From: CAVURS01 sp963834425
GTDB lineage: Bacteria; Actinomycetota; Actinomycetes; Actinomycetales; CAVURS01
Length of the DNA: 64,000 bases
Direction: 5' to 3'
Assembly (NCBI GenBank): GCA_963834425.1
Contig: CAWIBR010000013.1
Span: 62,001 to 126,000, forward strand
Numbering within the stretch: position 1 is the first letter of the stretch; each line of letters opens with the position of its first letter. The notes under the pieces are model-generated. The model worked only from the letters and a program-made list of their open reading frames with translations. It was not told the DNA's origin and ran no database searches. This document shows, one piece after another, positions 9,043 through 17,424 of the stretch. A program made the position numbers and the translations under genes.

Positions 9043-10536
9043 CTACCCCAAGAGGGTCACTCGGGCCGTGACCGTGCGGCCGTTCGCCCGAACCACCGTC
9101 ACCTTGATCGCGAGCGGCCCCGGTCCGCTGGGGGCGGCGATCCGCAGCCGGAGGTTGCCGGCGTGCGCCGGATGCAGCACCTGCTCGGCGGCCGAACCGC
9201 CCGGCTGGGTGGTGCTGACCGTGACCTCGTCGCTCACCCGTACGCCGGTGATCTTGAATCGCGCGCAGCCGCACGCCGCGCCGGCGTGGGCCTCGAAGCC
9301 GATCGGGTGCCGGCCACCGGGCGCGACCGGCGCCGTCGTTCGGGCCGCGTCGGGCGTCGGGGCCGGCGTGGCTGCCTGCGTCGGCCCGGGGGTGGCTGGC
9401 CCGGGGGCGGCTGGCTTGGGGGCGGCCGGCTTGGGGGTGCTGCGGGGTGCCCGGGCGTGGGGTGACGCAGGCGACGGCGCTGCTGCCGGCTGGACGGTCG
9501 GCTGGACGGTCGGCTGGACGGTCGGCTGGGCGGTCGGCAGGACCGGTCCGGCCCGCTCGACGACCGCGTGGGAGATGTGCCGCCCGAAGATCGGAGCGGC
9601 CGCGGCCGGGCCGGCGAGCGGTGCGGGCCGAGCCCGGGCCGACGGCGCCAGCAGGTAGGGGCCGGCGCCCACCCCGGCAGCGGTCACGGCGACTGCAGCG
9701 ACGGCCACCTTGGCCGGCACCGCCGTGAGCAGGTCACGCAGCCGCCGGTGCGGTGCCGCGGCGTGGGCCACGGCCGCGCCGATCAGCGCGACGATCGGCA
9801 GCCCGCGCGAGCGGATGGTCACGTCGAGCTCGGCCAGCGCGGCCAAGGTGGCGTCGCAGTGGTCGCATTCGGCCACATGGTCGGCATACCGCGAAGGCGC
9901 CTGAATTGCCATGCGGCACAACGGGTTCCGGGACTCGGCGGCCGTGAGGTCGATGAAGTTCGAGCGCAGCCGGCGACGGGCCCGGATCACCAGCGCCGAG
10001 ACGCCGTTGGGGCTGGTGCCGAGGAGAGCGGCCACGCGACGCGGTGGCTGGTCCTCGACGACCGAGACCCAGAGCGCGTCCTGCCAGCGGCTGGGCAGCT
10101 CCTCGAAGGCCTGCTTCAGCCGGGCCTTGGCCGGAGCCCCACGGAACGGGTCAGCGTCCTCGACCGGGGAGTCGAGGAGCGCGATGTCGTCGGCCAGTGT
10201 CACCCGGGCCTTGCTCGCCAGCAGGGTGGCCGCCCGGCCACGCAGGGCGCGGGCGACGTACGGGAAGAAGGTCGACTCCGGGCCGCGGCCGGACCGGATC
10301 GCCGCCAGGGTGCGCTCGAACGCCTCGGAGACCAGGTCCTCGATGTCGGCGCGCGGCACCAGCCGGGCTGCGACCCGGCGGGCGCCGGCGGCGTGCCGGG
10401 CCCAGAGCTCGCCGTACGCCGCGTCGTCGCCGTCACGCACGCGCGCCAGCAGCGCCGCGTCGTGCGAGTCGTCTTGGGGGTGGTCGCGCAGGTCGATCAC
10501 CGGGGCAGTCAACCGGATCGCATCGGGTTCTGTCAT
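9043..10536 (-). CDS. ECF sigma factor fused to a zinc-motif, membrane anchor and outside domain
   Basis: Intact 497-residue protein. Sigma region 2 spans about 30-105 (DAAYGELWARH, IEDLVSEAFERTLAAI) and region 4 about 140-195 (LPSRWQDALWVSVVEDQPPR, then LLGTSPNGVSALVIRARRRL). An HxxxCxxC motif (H220, C224, C227), as in zinc anti-sigma domains, follows. A single hydrophobic helix at about 275-296 is followed by a Pro/Ala/Thr-rich linker with PTVQ repeats and a C-terminal domain of about 100 residues (from HPIGFEAHAGAACGCARF) that looks beta-rich. Predicted topology is sigma inside, C-terminus outside. ECF groups with fused anti-sigma-like and extracellular domains are known in actinobacteria. 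No separate anti-sigma gene is adjacent. Ligand and regulon unknown. Confidence 0.85.
   Translation of the reverse strand: MTEPDAIRLTAPVIDLRDHPQDDSHDAALLARVRDGDDAAYGELWARHAAGARRVAARLVPRADIEDLVSEAFERTLAAIRSGRGPESTFFPYVARALRGRAATLLASKARVTLADDIALLDSPVEDADPFRGAPAKARLKQAFEELPSRWQDALWVSVVEDQPPRRVAALLGTSPNGVSALVIRARRRLRSNFIDLTAAESRNPLCRMAIQAPSRYADHVAECDHCDATLAALAELDVTIRSRGLPIVALIGAAVAHAAAPHRRLRDLLTAVPAKVAVAAVAVTAAGVGAGPYLLAPSARARPAPLAGPAAAAPIFGRHISHAVVERAGPVLPTAQPTVQPTVQPTVQPAAAPSPASPHARAPRSTPKPAAPKPAAPGPATPGPTQAATPAPTPDAARTTAPVAPGGRHPIGFEAHAGAACGCARFKITGVRVSDEVTVSTTQPGGSAAEQVLHPAHAGNLRLRIAAPSGPGPLAIKVTVVRANGRTVTARVTLLG
9488..9535 (-). repeat. Four tandem 12-bp repeats (PTVQ linker)
   Basis: Three identical copies of GGCTGGACGGTC and a fourth with one change (GGCTGGGCGGTC) run head to tail, encoding PTVQ-type repeats in the linker of the sigma fusion protein. 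Copy number may vary between strains; slippage is the likely source. Confidence 0.85.
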
Positions 10537-10659
10537 ACCGTTTCCGGATCTGCTGCGGATCCGTCATGATTCCAGCCCTGGACGGTCTAGATGAGGCGTT
10601 AGCACACTCCGTGACCGTTGCGTCACGAAAACGACCCTCGACGGTTTGCAGCAGTAGGG

Positions 10660-10697
10660 GGCGCTGTACGGCTCTACAGGGGGCGCCGTACAGCGCC
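10660..10697. promoter_or_regulatory. Perfect 13-bp inverted repeat between sigma fusion and ATPase genes
   Basis: GGCGCTGTACGGC (10660-10672) and its exact complement GCCGTACAGCGCC (10685-10697) are separated by 12 bases. It lies in the 225-bp divergent region between the sigma fusion (start 10536) and the ATPase (start 10762). It could be an operator for a dimeric regulator or an RNA hairpin in the ATPase leader. No -10/-35 pair could be assigned with confidence nearby. Confidence 0.5.
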
Positions 10698-10761
10698 GCC
10701 CCGCCTCCGGGGCCGACCTCGGGGCCGACCCCGGTCCGCGCCGGAGGTATATACGTCTGAC

Positions 10762-13161
10762 GTGGAACTGATGGGCCGGCCCCGAGAGCTCGCCGCCATC
10801 GACGCTCTCCTCGATCGCCGGGCCCACGAGGGCGGCGCTCTCGTGGCCTTCGTCGGGCCGGCCGGGTCCGGCAAGACCGCCCTGGCCTCGGCGGCCGTGG
10901 CCCGCGCCCGGTCGCGTGGGGTGCCCGTGCTGCGGGCCGGCCGGGTGGCCGGGTCGGCTGACGGCCTGGTCTGGGCCCAGCTGCTGCGGGCGGCCGGTGC
11001 ACCCGACTCCCTCGCTGCCGGGCTGCTGGCGGCGCCGTCACCACTGGACCTCGACTCGGTCGCCCAGGCGCTGGTCACCGCTGAGCGGCGTCTCGTCGTG
11101 GTCGACGACGTACGGCCCGACGGCATCGACCGCGACCTGCTGTCGGCGCTGGCCGGACGGCTGGCCGCGGGGCGCACTGCCGTGCTCGTCACGTCGACGA
11201 CCCCGCTGGGGCTGGGGGACGACATCGCCCTCGGCCCGTTGAGCGAGGCCGACCTGGCCGACGCGATGAGTCACCTCAGCCCGGGGGCCATCCATGCCGT
11301 CTGGGTCGCGAGTCGCGGGAACCCCGGTGCGGCAACGGTTTTGGTGCGCGAGGTCGCCGACCTGGATCCCGCGCTCGACCCGCTCGTCCACCTCGCCCTG
11401 AGCGCGACGTCGACCACGCGCTTCCTCACCGTGGACTGGGCGATGGTGCGCTGGCTCGACGAGGCGCTCACCCACCGGATGGACGACGCGTCCCGGGTGC
11501 GGTTGCTGGCCAAACTCGCCGCCGAGCTGCTCGGCGACCCGACCTCGACCGCCCGGCGGCGCGAGCTGGTCGACAGCGCCTTGTCCTTGGCCCGAGAGTC
11601 CGGGCAGAGCCAGCTGCTGGCGGTGGCCCTGGACGCCCGGTTGCAGGCGCTCTGGGACCCGGATGGTGCGGATGACCGGCTGGCGGCGGCCTCCGAGATC
11701 GTCGACCTGGCCACGGCCACCCACGACGACGTGCGGCTGCGACAGGGTCTGTTCTGGCGCTTCGTAGCCCTGATGGAGCTGGGCCGCGTCGGCGAGGCGG
11801 AGTCGGCGCTCGCCGCATTCACGTTCGCGGCAACGGCCGCCGGTGACGCGGCCGATCGCCTGATGGCCGTGGCCCGGCACGCGATGCTGGCCACGATGCG
11901 GGGCCGGTTCGCGGAGGCCGAGCGCCTGGCCGCCGACGTCGCCGAGGCCGGCCGCCGGATCGACCTGCCCGACCTCGATGCCCTGCTCGGCACGCTGCGC
12001 GGGGCGCTGGTCTTCACCCGGGGGCAGGCCCCGTCGCAGGCAGACGCCGACGCCATCTACGCCGCTGCTCGGGAGAGCCCCGGGCACCTGCACGAGGCGA
12101 CCGGCGCCCTGGTCCTCGCCCTGCGCGGGGACCTCGCCGGAGCCCGGTCCGAGCTCGAACGCACGCTGCCGGCGGTCCGGCACGAGTCCGGGCCCCGGTG
12201 GCTGGCTGCGGTGCTGGACCTGGCCGACGTCGCTGTCCTGGTCGAGGATCGCGTGGCTGCCGCGCGGCTCTACGAGACGTTGCGGCCCTACGACGGGCGG
12301 TTGGCGGTCCTCGGCGGCGCCAACACCTGCCGCGGTCCGGTCGCTCATGGCCTCGGCGTCCTGGCCTTGCTGCTGGGCGACACCGAAGCCTCGATCCGGC
12401 ACCTGCGCGACGCGGTGGCGCTCGCGGAGCGGATCGGCGGGCTGCCGTTCCTGGCCGCCGGCTCGGTCGAGCTGGCGACCGCGCTGCGGCGGCGGGGCGG
12501 GCCGGGCGACGTGGCGGCCGCCGCCGAGCAGGCAGGGCGGGCAGCCGACCTCGCCGACCGCCTCGGGCTCACGGGCCGGTTCGCCCCAGTGGCCGCAGCG
12601 GCTCCGCTGGCTCCGGGACCGGACGAATGGAGCCTGGAGCGGGACGGCGACGACTGGCTGTTGCGCGCGGGCGCCGAGGACGTCCGGCTCCGGGACAGCC
12701 GGGGGCTGCACTACCTGCGTGACCTGCTGGCGGCCGGCGGCCAGGAGGTGCCGGCCCTCGATCTCGTCGCGGGTGGCGCCGGTCTGGCCGAGCGCACGAT
12801 GGGCGCGGTCCTCGACGACGCGGCGCGCGCGGCGTACCGGGCCCGGCTGGCCGCGCTGACCGGCGAGCTCGACGCAGCCGACGCATCCGGTGACCAGCGC
12901 CGGGCGGCGGCCCTCGAGGACGAGCGGCAGGAGCTCCTGGCCGAGCTGCGGCGGGCGACCGGGTTGGCTGGTCGCGTGCGCCAGACCTCGCCGGAGGCAG
13001 AGCGGGCGCGGGTCAACGCGACTCGTTCGATCCGGGCCGCGATCGACCGGATCGCTCAGGTGGCTCCGGTGGCGGCGGCGCACCTGACGGCGTCCGTGCG
13101 GACCGGTGGCGCTTGTCGCTATGACGCCGCCCCGGGCGGTCCCCGCCGTTGGAAGGTCTGA
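10762..13161 (+). CDS. Large AAA/STAND-type ATPase with helical-repeat region
   Basis: Intact, about 800 residues. The N-terminal ATPase domain has Walker A GPAGSGKT at residues 32-39 and a Walker B-like LVVVDD near 115. A long alpha-helical, TPR-like region follows (about 230-600, with repeated AEAERLAADVAEAG-type helices). The C-terminal module (WSLERDGDDWLLRAGAEDVR, then DSRGLHYLRDLLAAGGQEV, ending SVRTGGACRYDAAP) recurs at the end of many actinobacterial AAA-type proteins. No LuxR or SARP DNA-binding domain is seen. The start is GTG 10762 (ATG 10771 is possible) behind CGGAGGT; the frame is open from 10618 but the upstream part does not look coding. It is divergent from the sigma fusion. 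Role unknown; a signalling or scaffold ATPase is likely. Confidence 0.8.
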   Translation: MELMGRPRELAAIDALLDRRAHEGGALVAFVGPAGSGKTALASAAVARARSRGVPVLRAGRVAGSADGLVWAQLLRAAGAPDSLAAGLLAAPSPLDLDSVAQALVTAERRLVVVDDVRPDGIDRDLLSALAGRLAAGRTAVLVTSTTPLGLGDDIALGPLSEADLADAMSHLSPGAIHAVWVASRGNPGAATVLVREVADLDPALDPLVHLALSATSTTRFLTVDWAMVRWLDEALTHRMDDASRVRLLAKLAAELLGDPTSTARRRELVDSALSLARESGQSQLLAVALDARLQALWDPDGADDRLAAASEIVDLATATHDDVRLRQGLFWRFVALMELGRVGEAESALAAFTFAATAAGDAADRLMAVARHAMLATMRGRFAEAERLAADVAEAGRRIDLPDLDALLGTLRGALVFTRGQAPSQADADAIYAAARESPGHLHEATGALVLALRGDLAGARSELERTLPAVRHESGPRWLAAVLDLADVAVLVEDRVAAARLYETLRPYDGRLAVLGGANTCRGPVAHGLGVLALLLGDTEASIRHLRDAVALAERIGGLPFLAAGSVELATALRRRGGPGDVAAAAEQAGRAADLADRLGLTGRFAPVAAAAPLAPGPDEWSLERDGDDWLLRAGAEDVRLRDSRGLHYLRDLLAAGGQEVPALDLVAGGAGLAERTMGAVLDDAARAAYRARLAALTGELDAADASGDQRRAAALEDERQELLAELRRATGLAGRVRQTSPEAERARVNATRSIRAAIDRIAQVAPVAAAHLTASVRTGGACRYDAAPGGPRRWKV

Positions 13162-13228
13162 CTGAACAACCTGTACGGCGACGAGTTACGCCTCTGGTGT
13201 GTAGGCAGAACCCCCACCGGAGGAAGAC

Positions 13229-14077
13229 ATGACAGACACGACAACCGGCCCGCACGAGCTGATCGGCGAGGGCCGGTACGCCGGACTGGCCGGCGACCTG
13301 CGCGGCATCGACGATGTGCGCGCACCGCTGGTCCTGCTGCACGGGCTGACCTTCAACCGTGCCATGTGGGGCCCGGCCCTGACCGAGCTGGAGCGGATCG
13401 ACCCGGGCCGTCGGGTGCTTGCTCTGGACCTGCCCGGTCATGGGGAGTCGCCCGTGCGACCGGCGTCCGACTCCGAGACGGAGGCCCGGGCCGTGTACGA
13501 CGCGGTCCTCGCGGCGGGCCTTGACTCCCCGGTCATCGTGGGCCACTCGGCGGCCGGCATCACGGCCTCGGTCTACGGTGCGACCTACCCGTGCCGGGGC
13601 GTCGTCAACGTCGACTCCGCACCCGCGCCGGGCGTGCCGATCGCCGGGCTGCTCAAGTCGCTGGCGGACCGGCTCACACCCGAGTTGTTCCCGCAGGTCT
13701 GGCGGATGTTCGAGGAGAGCATGCAGATCGACCTGTTGCCGCCATCGGCCCAGAAGCTGTTGCGGGACAACAACACCCCCGACCGCGAGCTGATCCTCGG
13801 GCGTTGGCACGAGCTCCTGACCCGCGACGCGGCGGACCTCGAGGCGTGGTTCCAGATGAGGCTTCGGACGCTCCGGGAGTCGGCGGTGCGCTACATGCTC
13901 GTCCTCGGCAGCGAGCCCGGACCGGACCTGGTCGGCTGGCTGCGCCAGGTGATCCCCGGGATCGACGTCCTGGTCTGGCCGGGCAGCGGGCACTTCCCGC
14001 ACCTGGCTCGGCCTCGGGAGTTCGCCCGGCTGCTCGCGACGACGGCGTCCTGGCCGCGGGCTACCTTGGCGGCGTGA
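13229..14077 (+). CDS. Alpha/beta hydrolase
   Basis: Intact 282-residue alpha/beta-hydrolase-fold enzyme. It shows the oxyanion segment VLLHGLTFNRAMW, the nucleophile elbow GHSAAG (Ser107) and the catalytic His in PGSGHFPHLA (His255); the acid residue is likely in the PGIDVLVW region or just before it. No signal peptide is seen. A GGAGGAAGA ribosome site precedes ATG 13229. The stop overlaps the GTG of the next gene (GTGA), so the pentapeptide protein is translated with it. The substrate, an ester or other hydrolysable bond, cannot be told. Confidence 0.9.
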   Translation: MTDTTTGPHELIGEGRYAGLAGDLRGIDDVRAPLVLLHGLTFNRAMWGPALTELERIDPGRRVLALDLPGHGESPVRPASDSETEARAVYDAVLAAGLDSPVIVGHSAAGITASVYGATYPCRGVVNVDSAPAPGVPIAGLLKSLADRLTPELFPQVWRMFEESMQIDLLPPSAQKLLRDNNTPDRELILGRWHELLTRDAADLEAWFQMRLRTLRESAVRYMLVLGSEPGPDLVGWLRQVIPGIDVLVWPGSGHFPHLARPREFARLLATTASWPRATLAA

Positions 14078-14886
14078 CCACTGACGGCTCGTCCCGCCTG
14101 CGGGCCGACTGTGGCCGCTGCGTCGGGCTCTGTTGCGTGGCACCGGCCTTCGGCGTCTCGGCCGACTTCGCCATCGACAAGCCGGCCGGTCGGCCGTGCC
14201 CCAACCTGCAGAGCGACTTCGGCTGCGGCATCCATCAGGACCTGCGAGGGCAGGGGTTCGCAGGCTGCGCGGTCTTCGACTGCTTCGGGGCCGGGCAGCA
14301 GGTCACGCAGGTCACCTTCGCCGGTCGCAGTTGGCGGGACGAGCCGGCCGTCGCCGAGCCGATGTTCGAGGCGTTCGGCGTCATGCGAGCGCTGCACGAG
14401 CTGCTCTGGCTGCTGGCCGAGGGCGCGCGGCACGCGACCGGTGGTCCGCTCGAGGCCGGGCTCACCGCGGCGTACGGGGAGATCGAGCTGCTGACCAACG
14501 GGACTGCGGCGCAGGTGGCGAGCGCCGATGCGGAGTCCTGGCGGGGGGTCGTCAACCCGATGCTGCTGGAAGTCAGTGCGGCCGTACGGCGGGCGGCTCG
14601 GGAGGATCCGCCGGACCATCGCGGCGCCGACCTCAGCGGGGCGGACCTGCGGGCGGCCGATCTGCGCGCGGCCAGCCTGCGCGGGGCCCGGCTGCTCGGC
14701 GCGGACCTGCGCGGGGCCGACCTCCGGCTGGCCGACGTGACCGGCGCCGACCTCAGGGGCGCCGACCTGGGCGGCGCGGACCTCACCGGCGCGCTGTTCC
14801 TGACCCAGTCGCAGCTGGCGGCGGCCCGCGGTGACGCCGCGACCGCCCTGTCAGCGGAGCTGGGCCGGCCGGCTCACTGGCGCTGA
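14074..14886 (+). CDS. Cys-cluster plus pentapeptide-repeat protein
   Basis: 270 residues from GTG 14074, which overlaps the hydrolase stop. The first 75 residues carry a dense Cys pattern: CGRCVGLCC, then CPNL, CGIH, CAVFDC. This resembles the metal-chelating CxxC...CC pattern of YkgJ-like domains. A helical middle follows (FGVMRALHELLWLLAEGA). From about residue 180 there are some ten pentapeptide repeats of the A(D/S)LRx type (GADLSGADLRAADLRA and onward), which fold as a right-handed quadrilateral beta-helix. Homologues with this layout occur in Streptomyces-like genomes (from memory). The function is unknown; metal binding at the N-terminus is inference. The 3' end overlaps the convergent membrane-protein gene by 13 bp. 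Confidence 0.85.
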   Translation: MTTDGSSRLRADCGRCVGLCCVAPAFGVSADFAIDKPAGRPCPNLQSDFGCGIHQDLRGQGFAGCAVFDCFGAGQQVTQVTFAGRSWRDEPAVAEPMFEAFGVMRALHELLWLLAEGARHATGGPLEAGLTAAYGEIELLTNGTAAQVASADAESWRGVVNPMLLEVSAAVRRAAREDPPDHRGADLSGADLRAADLRAASLRGARLLGADLRGADLRLADVTGADLRGADLGGADLTGALFLTQSQLAAARGDAATALSAELGRPAHWR

Positions 14887-15690
14887 GCCATCCGCGCGTA
14901 GAGCCCGACGCTGCCGGCGAGGACACCCGACGAAGCCGACGGCGAAGACCCAGGTGAGCGGCCGGCCGGTGTCGAACTCGGCGTGGGCCCGCACCGCTGC
15001 CACGAAGATCAGCGCCAACATGAAGATCTCGACCTGGAGCATGATCTTGAGACAGCTCCAGCGGCGTTCGGTGAAGCCGCCGAGGGCGGCGATCCCCAAG
15101 GCGAAGATCGCCCCCATCACGCGCGCCGTCAGGGGCGTGACCAGCCAGGGCCAGTAGTCGACGGCGCGCTGCGGGGCCAGGAACAGGGTCGCGCTCATCG
15201 CGGCGGCGGCGACTCCGACGAGGCCGATGAGTCTCCCGATTGCCAATGACACCAACGGCTCCGAGCTGTCCGGTGGCGCCTCCAGTCGGCGGTTGGCCAG
15301 CCAGACTCCGAGGACGAGGAACGGAGTCGTGAAGTACAGCGCGACCCAGAGCCAGAACGCGACGTGGTGATGGTTGAACTTGTCCCAGTGCAACAGTGTC
15401 GCCACGCCCATCAGCGCGGCGAACGTCGCCACGGGCGGGAATCCGGCCTTGATGGTGTGCCACTGCGTCGCCCGCGTGGCCCGGACGAAGAAATAGGCGC
15501 CGCCGAGATACACCGCACCCAGCACCATGGGGGTCATCGTGGGCTTGATCGTCCACGCGAAAAGCCGGTCGGTGTCCTTGGGCCACGGGTAGAGCACCGC
15601 GAAGGCGAGCACCAGGAACGGCACGATGACCGCCGCGAGACCGCGGGTCACGGGCAGCACGCGGTCGTCACGCTCCACGCTGCGCAGCAT
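14874..15690 (-). CDS. Multi-pass membrane protein of unknown function
   Basis: About 270 residues with seven or eight hydrophobic segments (GLAAVIVPFLVLAFAVLYPW, MTPMVLGAVYLGGAYFFV, VAFWLWVALYFTTPFLVLGV, LIGLVGVAAAAMSATLFL, VMGAIFALGIAALGGF, EIFMLALIFVAAV, and a last one before the end). ATG 15690 has a GGAGGT ribosome site. An indel near 14925 shifts the last 20 residues; restored, it ends GLYARMAQRQ with TGA at 14874-14876. No known transporter signature was recognised. The gene stands alone on the minus strand between the GH13 enzyme and the convergent pentapeptide gene. Confidence 0.75.
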
Positions 15691-15779
15691 CGCCACCTCC
15701 GGAACCACAGTGGCGCCAACGGTCCTCCGACGCTGCGCTCCGCGCAATGGACTCGCGGCAACGAGTACCGCGACCGGGG

Positions 15780-17411
15780 TCACCCGGCTCGGTGTGACCC
15801 GCCCCCGGTCAGCTCGAAGATGCCGAACCCGAACCCCTCCACCTCGACCGTCCCCGCGGCAAATCGAGCCCCCTGGACCAGCAGCGGCTCGCCAGTCACT
15901 CGCCCGCCGACCGAGATGCTCGCCGGCTCGCGGCGCGGGTTGACAGCGACCAGATGCGTGCCTCCCCGCACGTAGACGAACGGGTAGTCCGCATGCAGGA
16001 CAACGGTTTCGGCCCGGCCACCCAGCGCCGGGGTCGCGCGTCGGAGCTCGAGCATGCGGCGTACCAGATGGAGGGTGGAGTCGGGGTCGGCCAGCTGCGC
16101 CGCGACGTTCGGCCGACCCGGGTCGGGGTCGATCGGCAGATAGAGGTCGTCCGGGTCGGCCGCGGTCGAGAAGCCGGCGTTGGCAGTGTCGTCCCACTGC
16201 ATCGGGGTCCGGCAGCCGGCTCGGTTGTAGCCGGGGTGGACCACGCTGCCCTCATGGTTGGGCAGTCCGGGCAGGTAGCGCATCCCGATCTCGTCGCCGT
16301 AGTAGATCGACGGCACCGAACCCCAGGTCAACAGGAACGCGTACGCCGCGCCCAGCTGCGCCGCGTCGCGGGTCCCGCAGGCCAGCCGGGAGAAGTCGTG
16401 GTCGGCGGTGGCCAGGATGATCGGCCGCCCGGGCCGCCCGTCGCGGGCCGCCTCCCAGTCCTCGATGAAGCCGGCCGTCGAGCCCTTGCCTTCGGCGTCG
16501 AAGAAGCACGGAGTGTCCGGATACCAAGGGAACTCGCCCGCGCCGCCGTTGTTGAACAGCACCGAGTGAGCACGGTGGATCACCAGGAAGAAGTCGGCGT
16601 CGAACGACGTGTCGAGCCCGGCCTCACTGCGTGGCTCGGACCCCTCCGGGATGATCACGGCGTCCGGATAGGTCACCGCCAGCCAGTCCCGCAGGCCGCG
16701 CCAGAGCTTCAGCGTCTCGACGTAGCCGGGGTCGAACTTGACGAGCGAGAAGGCCATGTCGACCCGGAAGCCCGCGACCCCGCGGTCGATCCAGAACGCC
16801 ATGACGTCCTTCAGGGCCTGGACATTCCGCTGCGGGCCGGGGGCATCGACGGACTCCCGCCAGGGCTCGCCGTCGCGCAGCTCGGCGTAGCCGAAGTTCA
16901 GCGCCGGCTGCTCGTCGTAGAAGTTCTTCAGATAGAAACCGGGCCGTGGACCGGGCGAGGGCACCCACGGCGACTGGCCGGGGGCGCCCGCGGAGAGCCG
17001 GACGCCGTCGTCGCGGTCGGACCAGATGTAGCGGTCGCCGAGCGGGCTAGGGCCGTCGGCGTTCAGCTCGGCCTGGAACCAGGGGTGCTGGTCCGACGTG
17101 TGCCCGGCCACGAGGTCGAGCAGCACCCGGATGCCGCGTGCCTTGGCCTCCTCGACCAGCCGGACCAGGTCGTCGTTGGTCCCGTAGCGCGGCGCCACCT
17201 GCAGGTAGTCCGAGACGTCGTAGCCCGCGTCGACGAACGGTGAGGCGAAGCACGGGTTGAACCAGAGCGTGTTGACGCCCAGCCACTGCAGGTGGTCCAG
17301 GTGCGCGATCACGCCCGGGAAGTCGCCGATGCCGTCGCCGCCGGAGTCGGCGAAGGACTGCGGATAGATCTCGTAGATGACGGCGTCGGCCAGCCAGCCA
17401 GGGTTGGTCAT
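15780..17411 (-). CDS. GH13 alpha-glucosidase / amylase-family enzyme
   Basis: Intact, 543 residues from ATG 17411. The (beta/alpha)8 barrel of glycoside hydrolase family 13 is plain: WLADAVIYEIYPQSFADSGG, then DAGYDVSDY, the nucleophile in GFRVDMAF (Asp218), the acid/base in IIPEGS (Glu256), and TADHDF (His338, Asp339). RTPMQWDDTANAGFS and a C-terminal beta domain ending GFGIFEL follow. The RTPMQWD motif is typical of alpha-glucosidases, oligo-1,6-glucosidases and trehalose synthases that act on short alpha-glucans or disaccharides. No signal peptide, so it should be cytoplasmic. Exact specificity is not decidable here. Confidence 0.92.
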   Translation of the reverse strand: MTNPGWLADAVIYEIYPQSFADSGGDGIGDFPGVIAHLDHLQWLGVNTLWFNPCFASPFVDAGYDVSDYLQVAPRYGTNDDLVRLVEEAKARGIRVLLDLVAGHTSDQHPWFQAELNADGPSPLGDRYIWSDRDDGVRLSAGAPGQSPWVPSPGPRPGFYLKNFYDEQPALNFGYAELRDGEPWRESVDAPGPQRNVQALKDVMAFWIDRGVAGFRVDMAFSLVKFDPGYVETLKLWRGLRDWLAVTYPDAVIIPEGSEPRSEAGLDTSFDADFFLVIHRAHSVLFNNGGAGEFPWYPDTPCFFDAEGKGSTAGFIEDWEAARDGRPGRPIILATADHDFSRLACGTRDAAQLGAAYAFLLTWGSVPSIYYGDEIGMRYLPGLPNHEGSVVHPGYNRAGCRTPMQWDDTANAGFSTAADPDDLYLPIDPDPGRPNVAAQLADPDSTLHLVRRMLELRRATPALGGRAETVVLHADYPFVYVRGGTHLVAVNPRREPASISVGGRVTGEPLLVQGARFAAGTVEVEGFGFGIFELTGGGSHRAG

Positions 17412-17424
17412 GGCGCCTTTGATA

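Noticed and set aside
9488..9535. 12-bp tandem repeats as a regulatory iteron array
   Set aside because: They lie inside the sigma-fusion coding region and encode a PTVQ linker; no origin or replication gene is nearby.
11038..13083. 681-codon open frame antisense to the large ATPase
   Set aside because: A shadow of high-GC codon use: the plus-strand gene has a clear Walker motif and family C-terminus, while the antisense product is low-complexity and matches nothing.
14851..16197. 448-codon frame joining the membrane protein to upstream sequence
   Set aside because: The part above 15690 is a shadow of the intact GH13 gene; a strong ribosome site marks the ATG at 15690.
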